Source: Staphylococcus sp. IVB6240
GTDB lineage: Bacteria; Bacillota; Bacilli; Staphylococcales; Staphylococcaceae
Direction: 5' to 3'
Assembly: GCF_025558425.1 (NCBI RefSeq)
Contig: NZ_CP094718.1
Span: 1,798,001-1,862,000, forward strand
DNA: 64,000 nt
Below, piece by piece: positions 21,178-32,600 of the stretch. Numbering within the stretch: the first letter of the stretch is position 1; each line of letters starts with the position of its first letter. The position numbers were made by a program, and so were the translations under genes. The notes beneath the pieces were generated by a model. That model had not been told where the DNA came from and made no database searches. It saw only the letters and a program-made list of their open reading frames with translations.

Positions 21178-21561
21178 ATGACTAAAAAAATTAAGACGTT
21201 GTTAATCGTATTCACTTTAATTGCAATGGTTTCAGAATTTATCGCTGGATTTCCTTTTATTGGTGGTTGGTATGTTCTAGCACTTGGTTGGCAGCCACTC
21301 GCATTTAATATCTTCATTTATATTGTAATGGTTCTCGTACTTATATTTGATAAGCAGAATACAATTCGCCCTATGGTATTGATTCCTTTGGCAGGTGCAA
21401 TTCTAAATTGTGTCGCTGTGATTCCTGTCATAGGTATGATCTTACATTGGATCATGTTAATTCTTTTAATGTTCATGTTGTTTATTTTATATGCAACGCC
21501 AACATACCTATCCAATGCACATGCTCGTGTTATTTATGATGATCAGACAACACGTAAATAA
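21178..21561 (+). CDS. Small four-helix membrane protein of unknown function
   Basis: The 127-residue protein begins MTKKIKTLLIVFTLIAMVSE and has four hydrophobic segments (about 8-25, 35-55, 65-85 and 88-105) with a short polar tail. The ATG at 21178 is preferred over the TTG two codons earlier because GAGG is spaced eight bases before it. A conserved hypothetical gene occupies this position between rpsJ and pbuG in S. aureus too. The function is unknown. Confidence 0.75.
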   Translation: MTKKIKTLLIVFTLIAMVSEFIAGFPFIGGWYVLALGWQPLAFNIFIYIVMVLVLIFDKQNTIRPMVLIPLAGAILNCVAVIPVIGMILHWIMLILLMFMLFILYATPTYLSNAHARVIYDDQTTRK

Positions 21562-21610
21562 TTGTTATATATTCAATAGTTGTTTCGGTTAATCATTAAT
21601 CTATAATCTC

Positions 21611-21655
21611 ATTAAAAATAGCACCTCTCCTGACGGAAAAGGTGCTATTTTTAAT
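21611..21655. terminator. Bidirectional terminator between the 21178 gene and pbuG
   Basis: ATTAAAAATAGCACCT (21611-21626) is perfectly complementary to AGGTGCTATTTTTAAT (21640-21655), with A and T runs on the two sides. It serves both convergent genes. Confidence 0.9.
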
Positions 21656-21666
21656 TTCTTCCTATT

Positions 21667-23001
21667 TTAGCCATGTACAAATACAAAATATAAGATGAAG
21701 ATAATCATCAATGCATACATGATTGGGTGTACTTCTTTGTGACGTTTTGTTAATAACATTGTAATCGGATAGAAGATAAAGCCACAAGCAATACCTGTTG
21801 CAATTGAATAAGATAAAGGCATCATAATAATTGTTACAAATGCTGGTACTGCAACTTCAAATTTCTTCCAACTAATGTCCGCTAAATTAGAAGCCATTAA
21901 TACCCCCACCACAACAAGTGCTGGTGTTGTTACTGCTGATGTTACGACTGCCATTAACGGGCTAAAGAATAATGCTAATAAGAAACAAATACCTGTTACG
22001 ATACTCGCTAGTCCAGTACGCGCACCTACTGCAACACCAGAAGTTGATTCAATATAAGATGTTGTTGTAGTTGTACCAAAAATAGCACCGGTCATTGTTG
22101 CTAAAGAGTCAGCAAATAATGCACGTCCTGCACGCGGTAACTTATTGTCTTTCATAAATCCTGCTTGAGAGGCAACTGCTACAATTGTACCTGCAGTATC
22201 AAAAAAGTCGATAAATAAAAATGTTAAAATAACGATTAAAAATTGAATCGTAAATAATTGTGCAGGGTCTTGAAATGCTTCAAAAGCTGCCCCGAATGTT
22301 GGTGCGATGCTTGGGACCTTCCCTACAACGCTTGTTGGCGGTGCAATTTGTTGTGTTACAAGACCTGCAATAGCTGTTAAAACCATCCCTAAGAATATAG
22401 CGCCTGGCACTTTTTTAGTATAAAGAATAACTGTAATAATAATACCGAATACTGCTAATAACACGGGAGGATCTGTAATCTTCCCTAATGTCACTAATGT
22501 CGCGTCATTTTTTACGATAATTCCAGAACTTTGTAGTCCGACAAAAGTAATAAACAATCCAATCCCCGAAGATACTGCCAGTTTCATTTCATATGGAATT
22601 GCGTTAATAATGGTTTCTCGTAGACCTGTTGCTGTTAGAATTGCAAAAATAAACCCTGAAAAGAATACCCCTGTTAAACCGACTTGCCATGGAATCCCCA
22701 TTGTTAAGATAACTGTAAATGCAAAGAATGCATTCAATCCCATACCTGGTGCAAGTGCAATTGGGTAACGGGCTATAAGCCCCATGAATAAACAACCTAC
22801 AAATGCTGCAAGTGCTGTTGCTACAAAGACAGCGCCTTGATCCATTTTTTGATCAGCTGGTACGCCATCTATACCTGCTAGGCTTAAAACTTGTGGGTTG
22901 ACGGCAAGAATATATGCCATCGATAAGAATGTTGTAAGACCACCGAGAATTTCTCGTTTGTAATTGGTTTGGTGCTCGTCAAATCGGAAATATCGTCTCA
23001 C
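21667..23001 (-). CDS. pbuG: Guanine/hypoxanthine permease, NCS2 AzgA type
   Basis: The 444-residue permease has about twelve to fourteen segments with the AzgA/PbuG landmarks TTFLSMAYILAVNP, APGMGLNAFFAF and TTTTTSYIESTSGVAVGART. It imports purine bases by proton symport. The start is GTG, nine bases after AAGGAG. A PurR-type double box upstream suggests control by purine availability. The position next to topB matches S. aureus. Confidence 0.9.
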   Translation of the reverse strand: MRRYFRFDEHQTNYKREILGGLTTFLSMAYILAVNPQVLSLAGIDGVPADQKMDQGAVFVATALAAFVGCLFMGLIARYPIALAPGMGLNAFFAFTVILTMGIPWQVGLTGVFFSGFIFAILTATGLRETIINAIPYEMKLAVSSGIGLFITFVGLQSSGIIVKNDATLVTLGKITDPPVLLAVFGIIITVILYTKKVPGAIFLGMVLTAIAGLVTQQIAPPTSVVGKVPSIAPTFGAAFEAFQDPAQLFTIQFLIVILTFLFIDFFDTAGTIVAVASQAGFMKDNKLPRAGRALFADSLATMTGAIFGTTTTTSYIESTSGVAVGARTGLASIVTGICFLLALFFSPLMAVVTSAVTTPALVVVGVLMASNLADISWKKFEVAVPAFVTIIMMPLSYSIATGIACGFIFYPITMLLTKRHKEVHPIMYALMIIFILYFVFVHG

Positions 23002-23072
23002 TGTTATTTGCTCCTTTATTTAAAATACTCATTTATTCTAATACGGGGATTGCAGAATTTCAATAACAAATA

Positions 23073-23106
23073 CGAACTTTCTTTCAAAATTTAATAATTT
23101 CGTTCG
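23073..23106 (-). promoter_or_regulatory. PurR double box upstream of pbuG
   Basis: CGAAC (23073-23077) and GTTCG (23102-23106), each AT-flanked, form an inverted pair separated by 24 bases. This is close to the two-PurBox arrangement of Bacillus and Staphylococcus, where PurR represses pbuG. No guanine riboswitch is seen. Confidence 0.55.
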
Positions 23107-23118
23107 ATTTTTAGACGT

Positions 23119-25251
23119 TTATCCTTTCAAATCTTTTAACGCCTCTTTGAACGGATTGTTTTCCAATGAATCATCTTTCATGTATTTTTTCATATCGCGT
23201 TTAGAAACTTTATCTTTCCCTTTATTTTTAAAACGCTTATCCATTTGTTCCTGCGTTTCAGTAAAACCACAACTGCATCGGTACGTCGCCTTTTTACCAA
23301 CACCAAACTTAGTTAGACGTTTCTTACATTGTGGACAGCGTGCTTTTGTTTGTGTCTTAACATCCTTTTTCGTCTTGCAACTTGGATCTTGGCAAACAAG
23401 CATAGATCCATTTTTCGTTTTTACTCTCAGCATAAACTTACCGCACGTCGGACATTCTGCAGATGTTAAGTTATCATGCTTATACTTCTGCTCACTCTGT
23501 TTAATATCTTCAATAATTTGTTGGGTGAATTGCTTCATTTCTCCAATAAATTGTTGTCGTTTTAATTGTCCTTTTTCGATACGCAATAGCTTATCTTCCC
23601 ATTTAGCTGTCAGTAATGGAGATGTAAGTGCTTCAGGAGCCAAATCTAATATTTGTCGTCCTTTAGACGTTACCTTAATGCTACCGTTTTGATTTTCTAT
23701 CGCATTCATACTGTACAATTTATCAATGATATCTGCACGTGTTGCGACTGTCCCAATACCACCTGTTACTTTAAGTGTTTGCGCTGATTTCTTATCTTTC
23801 AATTCAAAGAACTTATCAGGACGTTCCATCGCTTTCAATAAAGTTCCCTCATTAAAATAAGGCGGTGGTGTTGTTTGATGCGCATGAATTGTCGCATCTT
23901 TTATCTTTAGATGACTCCCTTTCTCAAATGCAACTGTTTTTCCCTGTTGTTGTGTATTTGATTGAAGTTGTTTAAATCCTAATTCAATGGGTTGATGCAT
24001 TTGATTGATAAATGTCGCTTTCCCTGCTTTAGCAACCACTTTTCTCTCTACGTAACGATACGGTGGTGATAAGACTTCTAAGAAACGCTGAACAATCAAT
24101 AAATAAACCTTTTGTTCGTTCGGTGATAAATCAGCCATGTTGGGGCGAACTTCAGTCGGAATAATCGCATGGTGATCTGATACTTTTTGATTGTTGATAT
24201 ATCTCGCTTTCCCATCGAACTTCTGTTGCATTAATGATTTTGCCACATCACGATAATCTGTCCCCATCGTTGCTTGTAAACGTTCCTTTAATGTAGCAAC
24301 CATATCCGTCGTTAAATAATTAGAATCTGTTCGAGGATACGTCACAAGTTTATGGCGTTCATACAATTGTTGTAACGTATTTAATGTTTGTTTAGCACCT
24401 AAATGATATCGCTGATACGCTGCTTGTTGTAAATCAGTTAAATTAAATAGCGGGTGTGGATATGACTTCTTATGTTTCTCCTCAACTAAAATAATCTCAG
24501 CATTTTCATTCTCTAATTGTTTCACAAGCGACTCTAACGGCGCACGTTCCATCATGCGACGTTCTTGTTGATAATCAAATTGAATACCATTTAACTGAAT
24601 CGATAACGTGAAATAATCTTGCGGCTTAAAGTGTTTTATCTCTTCTTGACGCGAATGAATCAATTGAATCGTTGGCGTTTGTACACGTCCTAATGAAAGT
24701 TGTGCATCATATTTCGTTGTCAGTGCACGCGTAGCATTGATCCCTACAATCCAGTCCGCTTCACTTCTAGCTAAAGCGGCTTGATACAAATTATGATATT
24801 GCGATCCATCTTTAAGATTTTTAAACCCATCTCGAATAGCCTTTGTCGTTACAGAACTGATCCATAAACGTTTAATGGGTTTCTTAATACGTGCTTTATC
24901 AATAATAAGGCGTGCCACAAGCTCCCCTTCTCGACCAGCATCCGTGGCAATAATAATTTGCTTTACATCGTCTCTCTGCATCAACTTTTGTACAGTATTA
25001 AATTGCTTTCTCGTTTTATTAATAATAACGGTTTTCATATATTTCGGTATGATTGGTAAGTCATCCATACGCCATTGTTGCAATGATTTATCATATTGTT
25101 CTGGTGTCGCATTGGTAACCAGATGCCCGAGTGCCCATGTAACAATATAATGATCATTCTCAAAGTATCCTTGTTTTGTTGCATTGACTTGTAGCGCCTT
25201 AGCAATATCGCGGCCTACTGATGGTTTCTCAGCTAAAATTAATGCTTTCAT
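23119..25251 (-). CDS. topB: DNA topoisomerase III
   Basis: This 710-residue type IA topoisomerase III begins [20 protein letters not shown]. It has the TOPRIM acidic motif [11 protein letters not shown] (near residue 100), the active-site tyrosine in [12 protein letters not shown] (near 310), and a C-terminal tail with CxxC zinc ribbons (CPTC, CPQC). It decatenates DNA. The ATG at 25251 follows GAGGAG by seven bases; an upstream start would only add unrelated residues. Confidence 0.95.
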   Translation of the reverse strand: MKALILAEKPSVGRDIAKALQVNATKQGYFENDHYIVTWALGHLVTNATPEQYDKSLQQWRMDDLPIIPKYMKTVIINKTRKQFNTVQKLMQRDDVKQIIIATDAGREGELVARLIIDKARIKKPIKRLWISSVTTKAIRDGFKNLKDGSQYHNLYQAALARSEADWIVGINATRALTTKYDAQLSLGRVQTPTIQLIHSRQEEIKHFKPQDYFTLSIQLNGIQFDYQQERRMMERAPLESLVKQLENENAEIILVEEKHKKSYPHPLFNLTDLQQAAYQRYHLGAKQTLNTLQQLYERHKLVTYPRTDSNYLTTDMVATLKERLQATMGTDYRDVAKSLMQQKFDGKARYINNQKVSDHHAIIPTEVRPNMADLSPNEQKVYLLIVQRFLEVLSPPYRYVERKVVAKAGKATFINQMHQPIELGFKQLQSNTQQQGKTVAFEKGSHLKIKDATIHAHQTTPPPYFNEGTLLKAMERPDKFFELKDKKSAQTLKVTGGIGTVATRADIIDKLYSMNAIENQNGSIKVTSKGRQILDLAPEALTSPLLTAKWEDKLLRIEKGQLKRQQFIGEMKQFTQQIIEDIKQSEQKYKHDNLTSAECPTCGKFMLRVKTKNGSMLVCQDPSCKTKKDVKTQTKARCPQCKKRLTKFGVGKKATYRCSCGFTETQEQMDKRFKNKGKDKVSKRDMKKYMKDDSLENNPFKEALKDLKG

Positions 25252-25611
25252 ATATATTTTCTCCTCTTTAACTACCTCATCATATTGAAACAGACCCATG
25301 AGTTACCTTTGGAAATAGTCTCCTCATTCAATCTCTCAACGCTCATATCACAACCTTATTCTATCAGCGTTACATAAACAGAGTTTTTGACTGAACTTCG
25401 CAATGCGATAAAAATTTTAGTCGTTGTTCTCATTCTATTGGAGACTAAATATTCCTCTCACAAACTCATTCAATATGTTTCAGTTTTCATTGATTCTATT
25501 GTAACATGCTACACTTAGAAGTAACGAAATGGTTGATAGAATTGACGTCGTTTGATTTGTGGACTAAACCATTTATAATAAAAGTAACATACTATCATTG
25601 GAGGTCTGACT
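25252..25611. repeat. topB-GNAT intergenic region with dispersed repeat copy A
   Basis: This 360-base divergent gap has no gene. About 25330-25480 holds a diverged copy of a unit also found near 28275, 39886 and 52798. Shared blocks include CACAACCTTATTCTATCAG and GTTTTTGACTGAACTTCGC. All copies are intergenic and in the same orientation. Confidence 0.55.
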
Positions 25612-26472
25612 ATGAAAACGAACTATAAACAAGATTATTCTCACATTGCATCGTTTATTCGAAACAATTTATCTATGGATCAGTCCTATGTACATAATCT
25701 TCCTATGAATTCTGATGAGCAATTACAAACATATTTATCAAATGCAGATCGCCATCATCGCCTGTTCACGACACAAGATGATACAGGTATTAAAATGGTC
25801 CTCATTTGCACACCTTATGCTGAACATAAATACCAAGTGATTGGTCCTATTTTTCGCCAGGATACCTCTTTTACAGAATCAGACCTTAAAGAACTATTTG
25901 AAGAGGCTACGGCTCAACATCATCGACCTTCTACCTATTACTTTTCATTTTCAACTGCACACCCTGCCATTAAGTCTTATATGAAATCTATTGGTGCTGC
26001 TTATACATTTACCGACTATCATCTAGAAGCGACACATGACTTAGGCGCATCAGAAAATGATCATCTCATCATGAATTATCAACCTGTTTATTATCGTTAT
26101 TTTAAAAAACTGCATGAAAAGACATTTACGCATTCCGCTATGACTGCCAAAGAAATTACAAACGAACTAGATGATAACCATGTTTTATTCTTGTATGTCG
26201 CAGAAGGCATTTTAAAAGGTTATTTATACCTCGTCTCAGATAACCGAGCGCAACGCGCAGAAATTAAATATTTTTCATCTCATAAAGACTATCGATTAAA
26301 CGGTATTGCTTTTGATTTAATTCAACATGCCATTCATCACGCTTGTAAAGACGGTGAAATTCAAACCGTTCACTTTAAAATCAGAAGTAAGAATCATCAA
26401 CTTGTTTCTCGATTTGATACACTCGGTTTTCATATCAAAGAAACCTACGATAAGTTCAAATGCCATTTCTAA
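25612..26472 (+). CDS. GNAT-type acetyltransferase-like protein
   Basis: This 286-residue protein has a GNAT-like C-terminal half: YVAEGILKGYLYLVSDN strand region near 197-213, EIKYFSSHKDYRLNGIAFDL near 219-238 in the acetyl-CoA-binding position, and a final CGF-like strand (FDTLGFHIKETYDKF). The N-terminal half looks like a degenerate second GNAT fold. The substrate is unknown. GGAGG precedes the ATG. Confidence 0.7.
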   Translation: MKTNYKQDYSHIASFIRNNLSMDQSYVHNLPMNSDEQLQTYLSNADRHHRLFTTQDDTGIKMVLICTPYAEHKYQVIGPIFRQDTSFTESDLKELFEEATAQHHRPSTYYFSFSTAHPAIKSYMKSIGAAYTFTDYHLEATHDLGASENDHLIMNYQPVYYRYFKKLHEKTFTHSAMTAKEITNELDDNHVLFLYVAEGILKGYLYLVSDNRAQRAEIKYFSSHKDYRLNGIAFDLIQHAIHHACKDGEIQTVHFKIRSKNHQLVSRFDTLGFHIKETYDKFKCHF

Positions 26473-26488
26473 TAAAAACACAACATAA

Positions 26489-26536
26489 AAAGGCTCCTTC
26501 CTTATTCCAAATATCAGGATAAGAAAGGAGCTTTAT
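26489..26536. terminator. Bidirectional terminator
   Basis: AAAGGCTCCTTCCTTAT pairs with GATAAGAAAGGAGCTTT, with small mismatches, between the convergent GNAT and carrier genes. T-rich ends occur on both strands. Confidence 0.8.
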
Positions 26537-26553
26537 TTATAAATTCAATCATA

Positions 26554-27463
26554 TTAAGAAACAAATAAGTATTGGTATACATAGAGAATCATGATACTAA
26601 TGACAATTGTGATATTACTTGCCATCGCAATGACTGGAAGTGTTCGATAACGAAATTGCACAGCGTAAGACAATGCTGCAACACCTACTGGCATTAGCCA
26701 AATAAGTTGTAATGTTGTTTTGATCATATCGTCTGACACAGGTAAGAAGAAGTAGACAAGCGTACCAAACAATACACCTAACCCATAATGCAATCCAAGG
26801 TATTTCAACGTAATTGGTAAATAACGTCTGTCTAACTTAAAATCAATCAATACACCTAGTAGCAACATAGAAAGCGGCAAATTCGCAGCACCTAATACAT
26901 CAAAAAAGCGTAACACTTGTTGTGGGAGACTTAAATGAAATAAATTAAGTAATAACATAAAAACATAAGTCATTAACGGAATAGACTTAACTAGATTTTT
27001 TAATATGTATTTAGGGTTTAGCCCACCACTCATATTTTTAAAATAAGTCGCTGCAAAGTAAGTCATACCAAACATGACAACCGCACCGCCAATATCAGCC
27101 ATTCCAAAATAGATTAGCCCGACATCCGGCCAAATCTGTTGCACCAATGGATACGCAAAAATCCCAATATTGAGACTGCCCATCATAATTGCAACAGTTC
27201 CTCGCACCTCATTGTTGTATTTGAGAAACAACATTACAACGAGGATCTTGGTAATCATACCATATAGAATCATCATGACTGGTAACACAGATAATGAGGG
27301 TGTGAGTGTCACATCATTTAAATTAACGATGACGACTGATGGTAATGTCACATTCAATACAATCGTTGAAATGACACGACTATCTTTCCCCGAGATATAT
27401 CTCATACGTTTTAATATATCCCAATGCAATTAAAGTTAAGATGATAACAAAGTTCGCAGTCAT
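26554..27463 (-). pseudogene. AEC-family (auxin efflux carrier-like) transporter with one-base frameshift
   Basis: The main frame (26554-27429) reads as an AEC permease with about nine to ten segments and the family's LNVTLPSVVIVNL motif, but it lacks the first membrane segment. That segment is in another frame from ATG 27463 (MTANFVIILTLIALGYI), after a purine-rich ribosome binding site. The two join if one A is removed from a run of four (27409-27412), giving 303 codons over the 910 bases. So the gene carries a single-base insertion relative to its family; it may be inactive, or the base may be a sequencing error. The substrate is unknown. Confidence 0.75.
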
Positions 27464-27575
27464 GCCTCTTCCCCTTTTCTCTTAAAGACTACAGCTCATA
27501 TAGTACAGTAAAACGTTTTAATATTACAATGGTAACATGATATAATTATTATAATTGATATAAGGAGGATGCTGT

Positions 27576-27740
27576 ATGGACTTAGAACAACAACTACAAG
27601 AACTTAAAATGGATTACGTCCGCTTACAAGGTGATTTGGAAAAACGAGAATCAACAGCACAACAAGTTGATCCGCTGATTAAACAACTCGAGTCAATCGA
27701 ACAACAAATTGCTGAAGTGCGTGCAAAGTTACAGCAATAA
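27576..27740 (+). CDS. Small coiled-coil protein, 54 aa
   Basis: An AAGGAGG site lies seven bases before an ATG that opens a 54-residue, strongly helical, glutamine- and charge-rich frame starting MDLEQQLQELKMDYVRLQGD. Heptad spacing of Leu and Ile suggests a coiled coil. It resembles the short conserved staphylococcal proteins labelled SE1832 family, by memory of sequence. No function is known. Confidence 0.8.
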   Translation: MDLEQQLQELKMDYVRLQGDLEKRESTAQQVDPLIKQLESIEQQIAEVRAKLQQ

Positions 27741-27870
27741 GCCCATGCTTAAGCACAACTGTCCTGATAAATGATCTTGTACAACAAATACTAGACATAC
27801 ACACTCATATTATAGATCTTATCCGTCAACGCACTTATATTAGGCTCGTTTTTAGAAAGGATGTATCCTA

Positions 27871-28188
27871 ATGATCACTTATCTTATTCTCTTGCCATTG
27901 ATGTATCTCATCGTAGCATATATCAGCATCTTCAAATTAGAGATGCTATTGCCTAAGATTTTACGATTTTTGATGGCAATTTTACTCATTATCGTCGTTA
28001 CAACATCACTTTTATATTATCCATCACAGGTATGGTGGTTAGTAGCAGTCTTACTCATGTTGATTGGTAACGTAGAAATTACAGCATTTAAGCATCATAA
28101 AAGAGATGCAAAAGGTGTTCAAATTTTGAATATGATGACACTACTCATCTTAGTCGTCTATATTGCTGTTACCATTATCGTCTTATAA
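27871..28188 (+). CDS. Small membrane protein, 105 aa
   Basis: Four hydrophobic segments (about 3-20, 30-50, 54-68 and 85-104) with a basic loop FKHHKRDAKG between the third and fourth. The family is not recognised. AAAGGA is spaced about nine bases before the ATG. It follows the 54-residue gene on the same strand, with 130 empty bases between, and ends at a strong terminator. Confidence 0.7.
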   Translation: MITYLILLPLMYLIVAYISIFKLEMLLPKILRFLMAILLIIVVTTSLLYYPSQVWWLVAVLLMLIGNVEITAFKHHKRDAKGVQILNMMTLLILVVYIAVTIIVL

Positions 28189-28200
28189 ATCAGTACATAG

Positions 28201-28247
28201 AAAAGCCCTTATCAGATACACAGACGTATCTCGAATAAGGGCCTTAT
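28201..28247. terminator. Terminator after the 27871 gene
   Basis: AAGCCCTTAT (28203-28212) pairs with ATAAGGGCCTT (28235-28245), with one bulge and an inner GATAC...GTATC stem. Confidence 0.8.
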
Positions 28248-28267
28248 TATTTATGTTTCCGTTTATT

Positions 28268-28345
28268 GTAGGACCAAGATGCGATCAATTGTCAGTGTTT
28301 GAAAAGTTGAATTCTCAGCACATCTCACATAACCTCATTCCAAGA
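28268..28345 (+). repeat. Dispersed repeat copy B (partial)
   Basis: A short, diverged copy of the intergenic unit: TTGTCAGTGTTTGAAAAG followed by GAATTCTCAGCAC and CACATAACCTC. It sits between two convergent genes. Confidence 0.45.
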
Positions 28346-28372
28346 GTGTTCCCCTACCTATCTTTTCAATAT

Positions 28373-29527
28373 TTATGAATGATAGCGTGTTTCTAATGTT
28401 CCGAGTCGTTCCAATGCTTCCAAAAGCTGTGCCTCATCAATCGCGAATGAAACACGGACATACCCTTCCCCTTCTTCACCAAATGGATGACCAGGGGCCG
28501 CTAAAATAGATAGTTCTTCTAATAAATATGCGATGAATGCATCACTTGTCATATTTGGCGGGCATTCTAACCATAAGAAAATGCCACCTTTGATCGGTTC
28601 GTGTGGTATTCGATGTTTTGTGAGTTTTTCTTCAATGATATCTCGACGTTTACGAAAGACTTCTTTTTGTGCTTGTAATACGTCATCACATTCATTTAAA
28701 GCAACCGTACACGCGTCTTGTAACGCACCGTACATTCCCGCCTGTGTATGTGTGTGGTACTTCTGCAAGTTCGCAATGATTTCTGCATTTCCCACAGCAA
28801 ATCCGACACGATATCCAGACATATTATATCCTTTTGAAAATGAGAATACTTCTACTGCAACATCTTTCGCCCCTTCTGCTGCTAATATACTCGGATTCGG
28901 TGCATCAAATCCAAATGCTTGATAAGCAAAATCATGTACAATTTTTGTTTGGGTACCTTTAAATCGATCAATGGTCTCTTGGAAAAATTCAGGTGTTGCC
29001 ACAGAACCAGTCGGATTATTAGGATATGTTAAGTAAATTAACTTCGTCTGTGTTGTATCAACGTGATCCCATTGTGGTAAGTAGTGTTGTTCTGGTGATA
29101 ACTTAAGGCGTTTCGGTTTACCATGAGCAAGATAAACACCCGCTTCATAATCAGTATATCCTGGATCAGGTAACAAAACTTCATCTCCTGGTTCAATCAC
29201 GCACGTCGGCAATGCCACAAGCCCATTCTTTGTACCATAAAATAGGCACACCTCTTTATCTGGATCTAAAGTGACATTAAAGTGACGTTGGTAAAAGTCG
29301 ACGATTGCTTGTTTAAAATAATCTCTCCCTTGAAATGCTAAATACTTTTGATTTTCAGGTTTAACAATTGCTTCTGACAGCGCATCTAATATGCGTTGTG
29401 GTGTATCAGCATCGGGTATTCCTACTGCTAAATTAATTAACGGTAATGGCCCGTGTGTGACTTTACGTCCCATCGTCTTACCGAAATAACTGTCTGGAAT
29501 TTGATTTAATATACTTGTATAAGCCAT
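28373..29527 (-). CDS. Class I/II PLP-dependent aminotransferase
   Basis: The 384-residue fold-type I aminotransferase has the Schiff-base lysine in FSFSKGYNMSGYRVGF and the upstream NNPTGSVA motif with its conserved Asn. It resembles the MalY/AspC group; the substrate cannot be set. The start MAYTSILNQIPDSYF at 29527 follows GGGGGG by five bases; an upstream in-frame start would run through a hairpin. Its neighbour is the RND exporter gene on the same strand. Confidence 0.88.
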   Translation of the reverse strand: MAYTSILNQIPDSYFGKTMGRKVTHGPLPLINLAVGIPDADTPQRILDALSEAIVKPENQKYLAFQGRDYFKQAIVDFYQRHFNVTLDPDKEVCLFYGTKNGLVALPTCVIEPGDEVLLPDPGYTDYEAGVYLAHGKPKRLKLSPEQHYLPQWDHVDTTQTKLIYLTYPNNPTGSVATPEFFQETIDRFKGTQTKIVHDFAYQAFGFDAPNPSILAAEGAKDVAVEVFSFSKGYNMSGYRVGFAVGNAEIIANLQKYHTHTQAGMYGALQDACTVALNECDDVLQAQKEVFRKRRDIIEEKLTKHRIPHEPIKGGIFLWLECPPNMTSDAFIAYLLEELSILAAPGHPFGEEGEGYVRVSFAIDEAQLLEALERLGTLETRYHS

Positions 29528-29547
29528 GTAATCCCCCCATATGTAAT

Positions 29548-29581
29548 GAGAAGCTGAGACAAACTTATGCCTCAGCTTCTC
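29548..29581. terminator. Perfect hairpin between the RND and aminotransferase genes
   Basis: GAGAAGCTGAG (29548-29558) and CTCAGCTTCTC (29571-29581) form a perfect eleven-base stem. It lacks a clear T-run, so it may be a terminator or a processing element. It contains the GAGACA core seen in other hairpins of this window. Confidence 0.6.
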
Positions 29582-29628
29582 CATCTCACGACTCGAGATT
29601 TTATAATATTTTCATCTTACATAAGGAA

Positions 29629-32600
29629 TTAACGTACGTCAATGTTTTCAGACTTTTTTGTTAACTTATTTTTAATCGTAAAGAGTACTTCATAAATAAC
29701 TGGTACAACGACTAATGTTAAAAGTGTTGATGATAACAAACCACCAATAACAGTTGCTGCTAAACCTTTAGAAATCAGTACAGAACTGTCTTGTCCAAAT
29801 AACATTGGTAATAACGCTCCGATTGTGGCAATGGCTGTCATTAAGATCGGACGAATCCTTGTGCCTCCCGCTTCTAATAATGCCTCTTTCATTGGCATAC
29901 CAGCTGCTTCGTTATTAATCACACGATCAATGAGTACGATGGCATTTGTTACGACAATACCAATTAACATCAACATCCCGATCATACTTGGTACAGATAA
30001 TGTTTCTCCTGTCGCAATTAGTGCTAATACCACACCAATTACTGTATATGGAAGTGAGAATAAGATGGTAAATGGTGCTAAGCCACCTTTAAATGTTAAT
30101 ACAAGGACAAGATATACAATCATAATCGCTGCAAGCATTGCCAAACCTAATTGTGTAAATGCTGACTCAATATCTTCATTTGTACCACCCATTGATGTTT
30201 TCACATCATCTGGCTGTTCAATTTTATCCAACATCTTCATTACATCTTGAGAAACTGCTCCGACGTCATCATTGGTAATTTTACCTGTTACCGTTGTTGA
30301 ATAGTCGCCACTTTCTTTGATCAATTTATTTGGTGTTGTTGCTTTCTCAAGTGTTGCAATATCACTTAGTTTCAGAGTGTCTCCTGTTGCAGATGGCAAT
30401 GGTGTTTCTTCAAGTTTCTGTTGTGTCCACTCTGTTTCTTTCTCTTGTTTGACAACAACATCATAAGTTTGCTTCTCTTCTTTCACCTTAGTGACTGTTG
30501 TATCCGGTACATTTTCATTCAACATCATCGCTAATTGACCGGCTGTGATACCATATTCCCCAGCCTTTTTAGAATCTACTTTCACTTTAAACTGTTCATA
30601 TGTTTTAGCAAGGTCAGACTTCACATTCGTTAAGCCATTCACTTTTTGCATTTCTTTTTCAACTTTAGCAACGGTACCTTCTATACGTTCTGGCGAAGGT
30701 CCTGTCACTTGTACAGTGACCTCATTAGAAGAAACACCTGTACTCATATCTAAGTTTTTCCAATCACCTGGATGTTTATAAGTTGAAATATGCTTTAATA
30801 CACGCTGTGGTTCTTCATCAAACTTAGGCGTTTTTGTATCATATTTGACCATCAATGCCATACTGTTAGTGCTACCTGTTGGGTCTACGGGTGAAGCACC
30901 ACCTACAGAGTATTGAACATTTTCTACATATTTATTTTTTTGTAAGTAACGTTCTACTTCTTCTGCATGTTTCAGTACACTTTCTTCTGTTTCGCCTGGT
31001 TTTGGAGAATACGTAAGTGCCATAAATTTATCTTCACCTGTTGAGATGAAGCTTGTCCCTACTTTCATCGCACCTAAACCGATACTACCTACTAATAGTA
31101 GTGTGCTTACAAGCATTACAATCCATTTATGATCTAAACTCCAACCCAGAATACGCTTATAATAGCGACCCACTGTGCCAACATGTTCTGTCTTTTTATT
31201 TGATAACCCACGTTTGAAAAATACAGAACCTAAGACAGGCACAATTGTAATAGATACAAGCAATGATGCTAATAAACTAAACGTAACGGCGTAAGCAAAT
31301 GGACGGAACATTTCTCCAACCATACCGGTTACAAAGGCTAACGGTGCAAACACAACAATCGTTACAATTGTTGATGACATGATTGGAATAAATACTTCTT
31401 TCGTTGCTGAGACGATCAGTCCATCTCCACTCAAACGTTCATCCGATCTTGTCAGTCGTCGATATATATTTTCAATAACAACAATCGAGTCATCAATCAC
31501 ACGACCAATGGCTACTGTTAAGGCACCTAACGTTAGAATATTAAGTGAAACATCTGTCAGTTTCAATGCGATCATGGCGATTAAAATCGACAATGGAATT
31601 GAGACCACTGAGATCGCTGTCATACGGAAATTACGTAAGAATAGCATAATCACGATCACTGCTACGATAGAGCCTATCAATGCTTTTTCGATCATTGTAT
31701 TCAAAGCATCTTGAATTGGTTTTGCTGTATCCATAATTTGAATTGATTTTAATTCTGGATGCTGTTTCACAAAACGATCGATTGTTTTGTCGACTTCTTT
31801 CGCTACTGCAACTGTATTCGCATCTTGCGCCTTCACCACTTGAATATCTACAGCATCCTTGCCATTGGTACGTGATACGGATTCACGTTCACTGACCAAT
31901 GATACTTTTGCGACATCTTTTAATGTCACTGACGCTTGTTGTGCATTATTACTTGATGGTGCTTGACTTGCTGAAGGTGCACTTTGACCTTCTCCACCTT
32001 GCTGTTGTGCAATAGCGAGTGGAATTTCCATATTTTCTAATGCCTCTACTGAAGCAAATTGACCATTAATAACGATTGATTTTTCCGTATCGCCAAATTG
32101 GAAAAGGCCAAGTGGTACTTCTTTGGTTGCCGCTTCAATATAATCAATAACCTGCTTTTGATTTAATCCTGCAGCACCTAACTTCTTATCATCAAATTCA
32201 ACATTCACTTGACGACTTGTTTGACCATTTACAGTCGCACGTTGGACACCATCAATTTCCTGAAGTTTTGGAATGAGATTATTTTCTACCTCTTTCGTAC
32301 TCTTCTCGATGTCATTATTTTCGTGCAAAATTGAATATGCAACCACTGGGAATGCATAAAATGAGTTACGTTGAATTTCTGGCTTTTCAACGCCCTCGTC
32401 AAATTCTAATTTTTTTAATGTTTTATCAATCTCTTGCTCTGCTTTGTCCATATCTGTTTGTTCGTTGAAGTTAACAGTTATCAATGATGCATTCGCAAGG
32501 GATTCTGTTTTAACACTTGATACATCTGCCATCCCACGAACCGCTTCGTCTATCGGATCGCTCACTTCTTTCATCACTGTTTCAGGTGTGGCACCTGGCA

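Noticed and set aside
23002..23118. Guanine riboswitch upstream of pbuG
   Set aside because: The leader is only about 115 bases and shows no purine-aptamer junction pattern; a PurR double box explains the control better.
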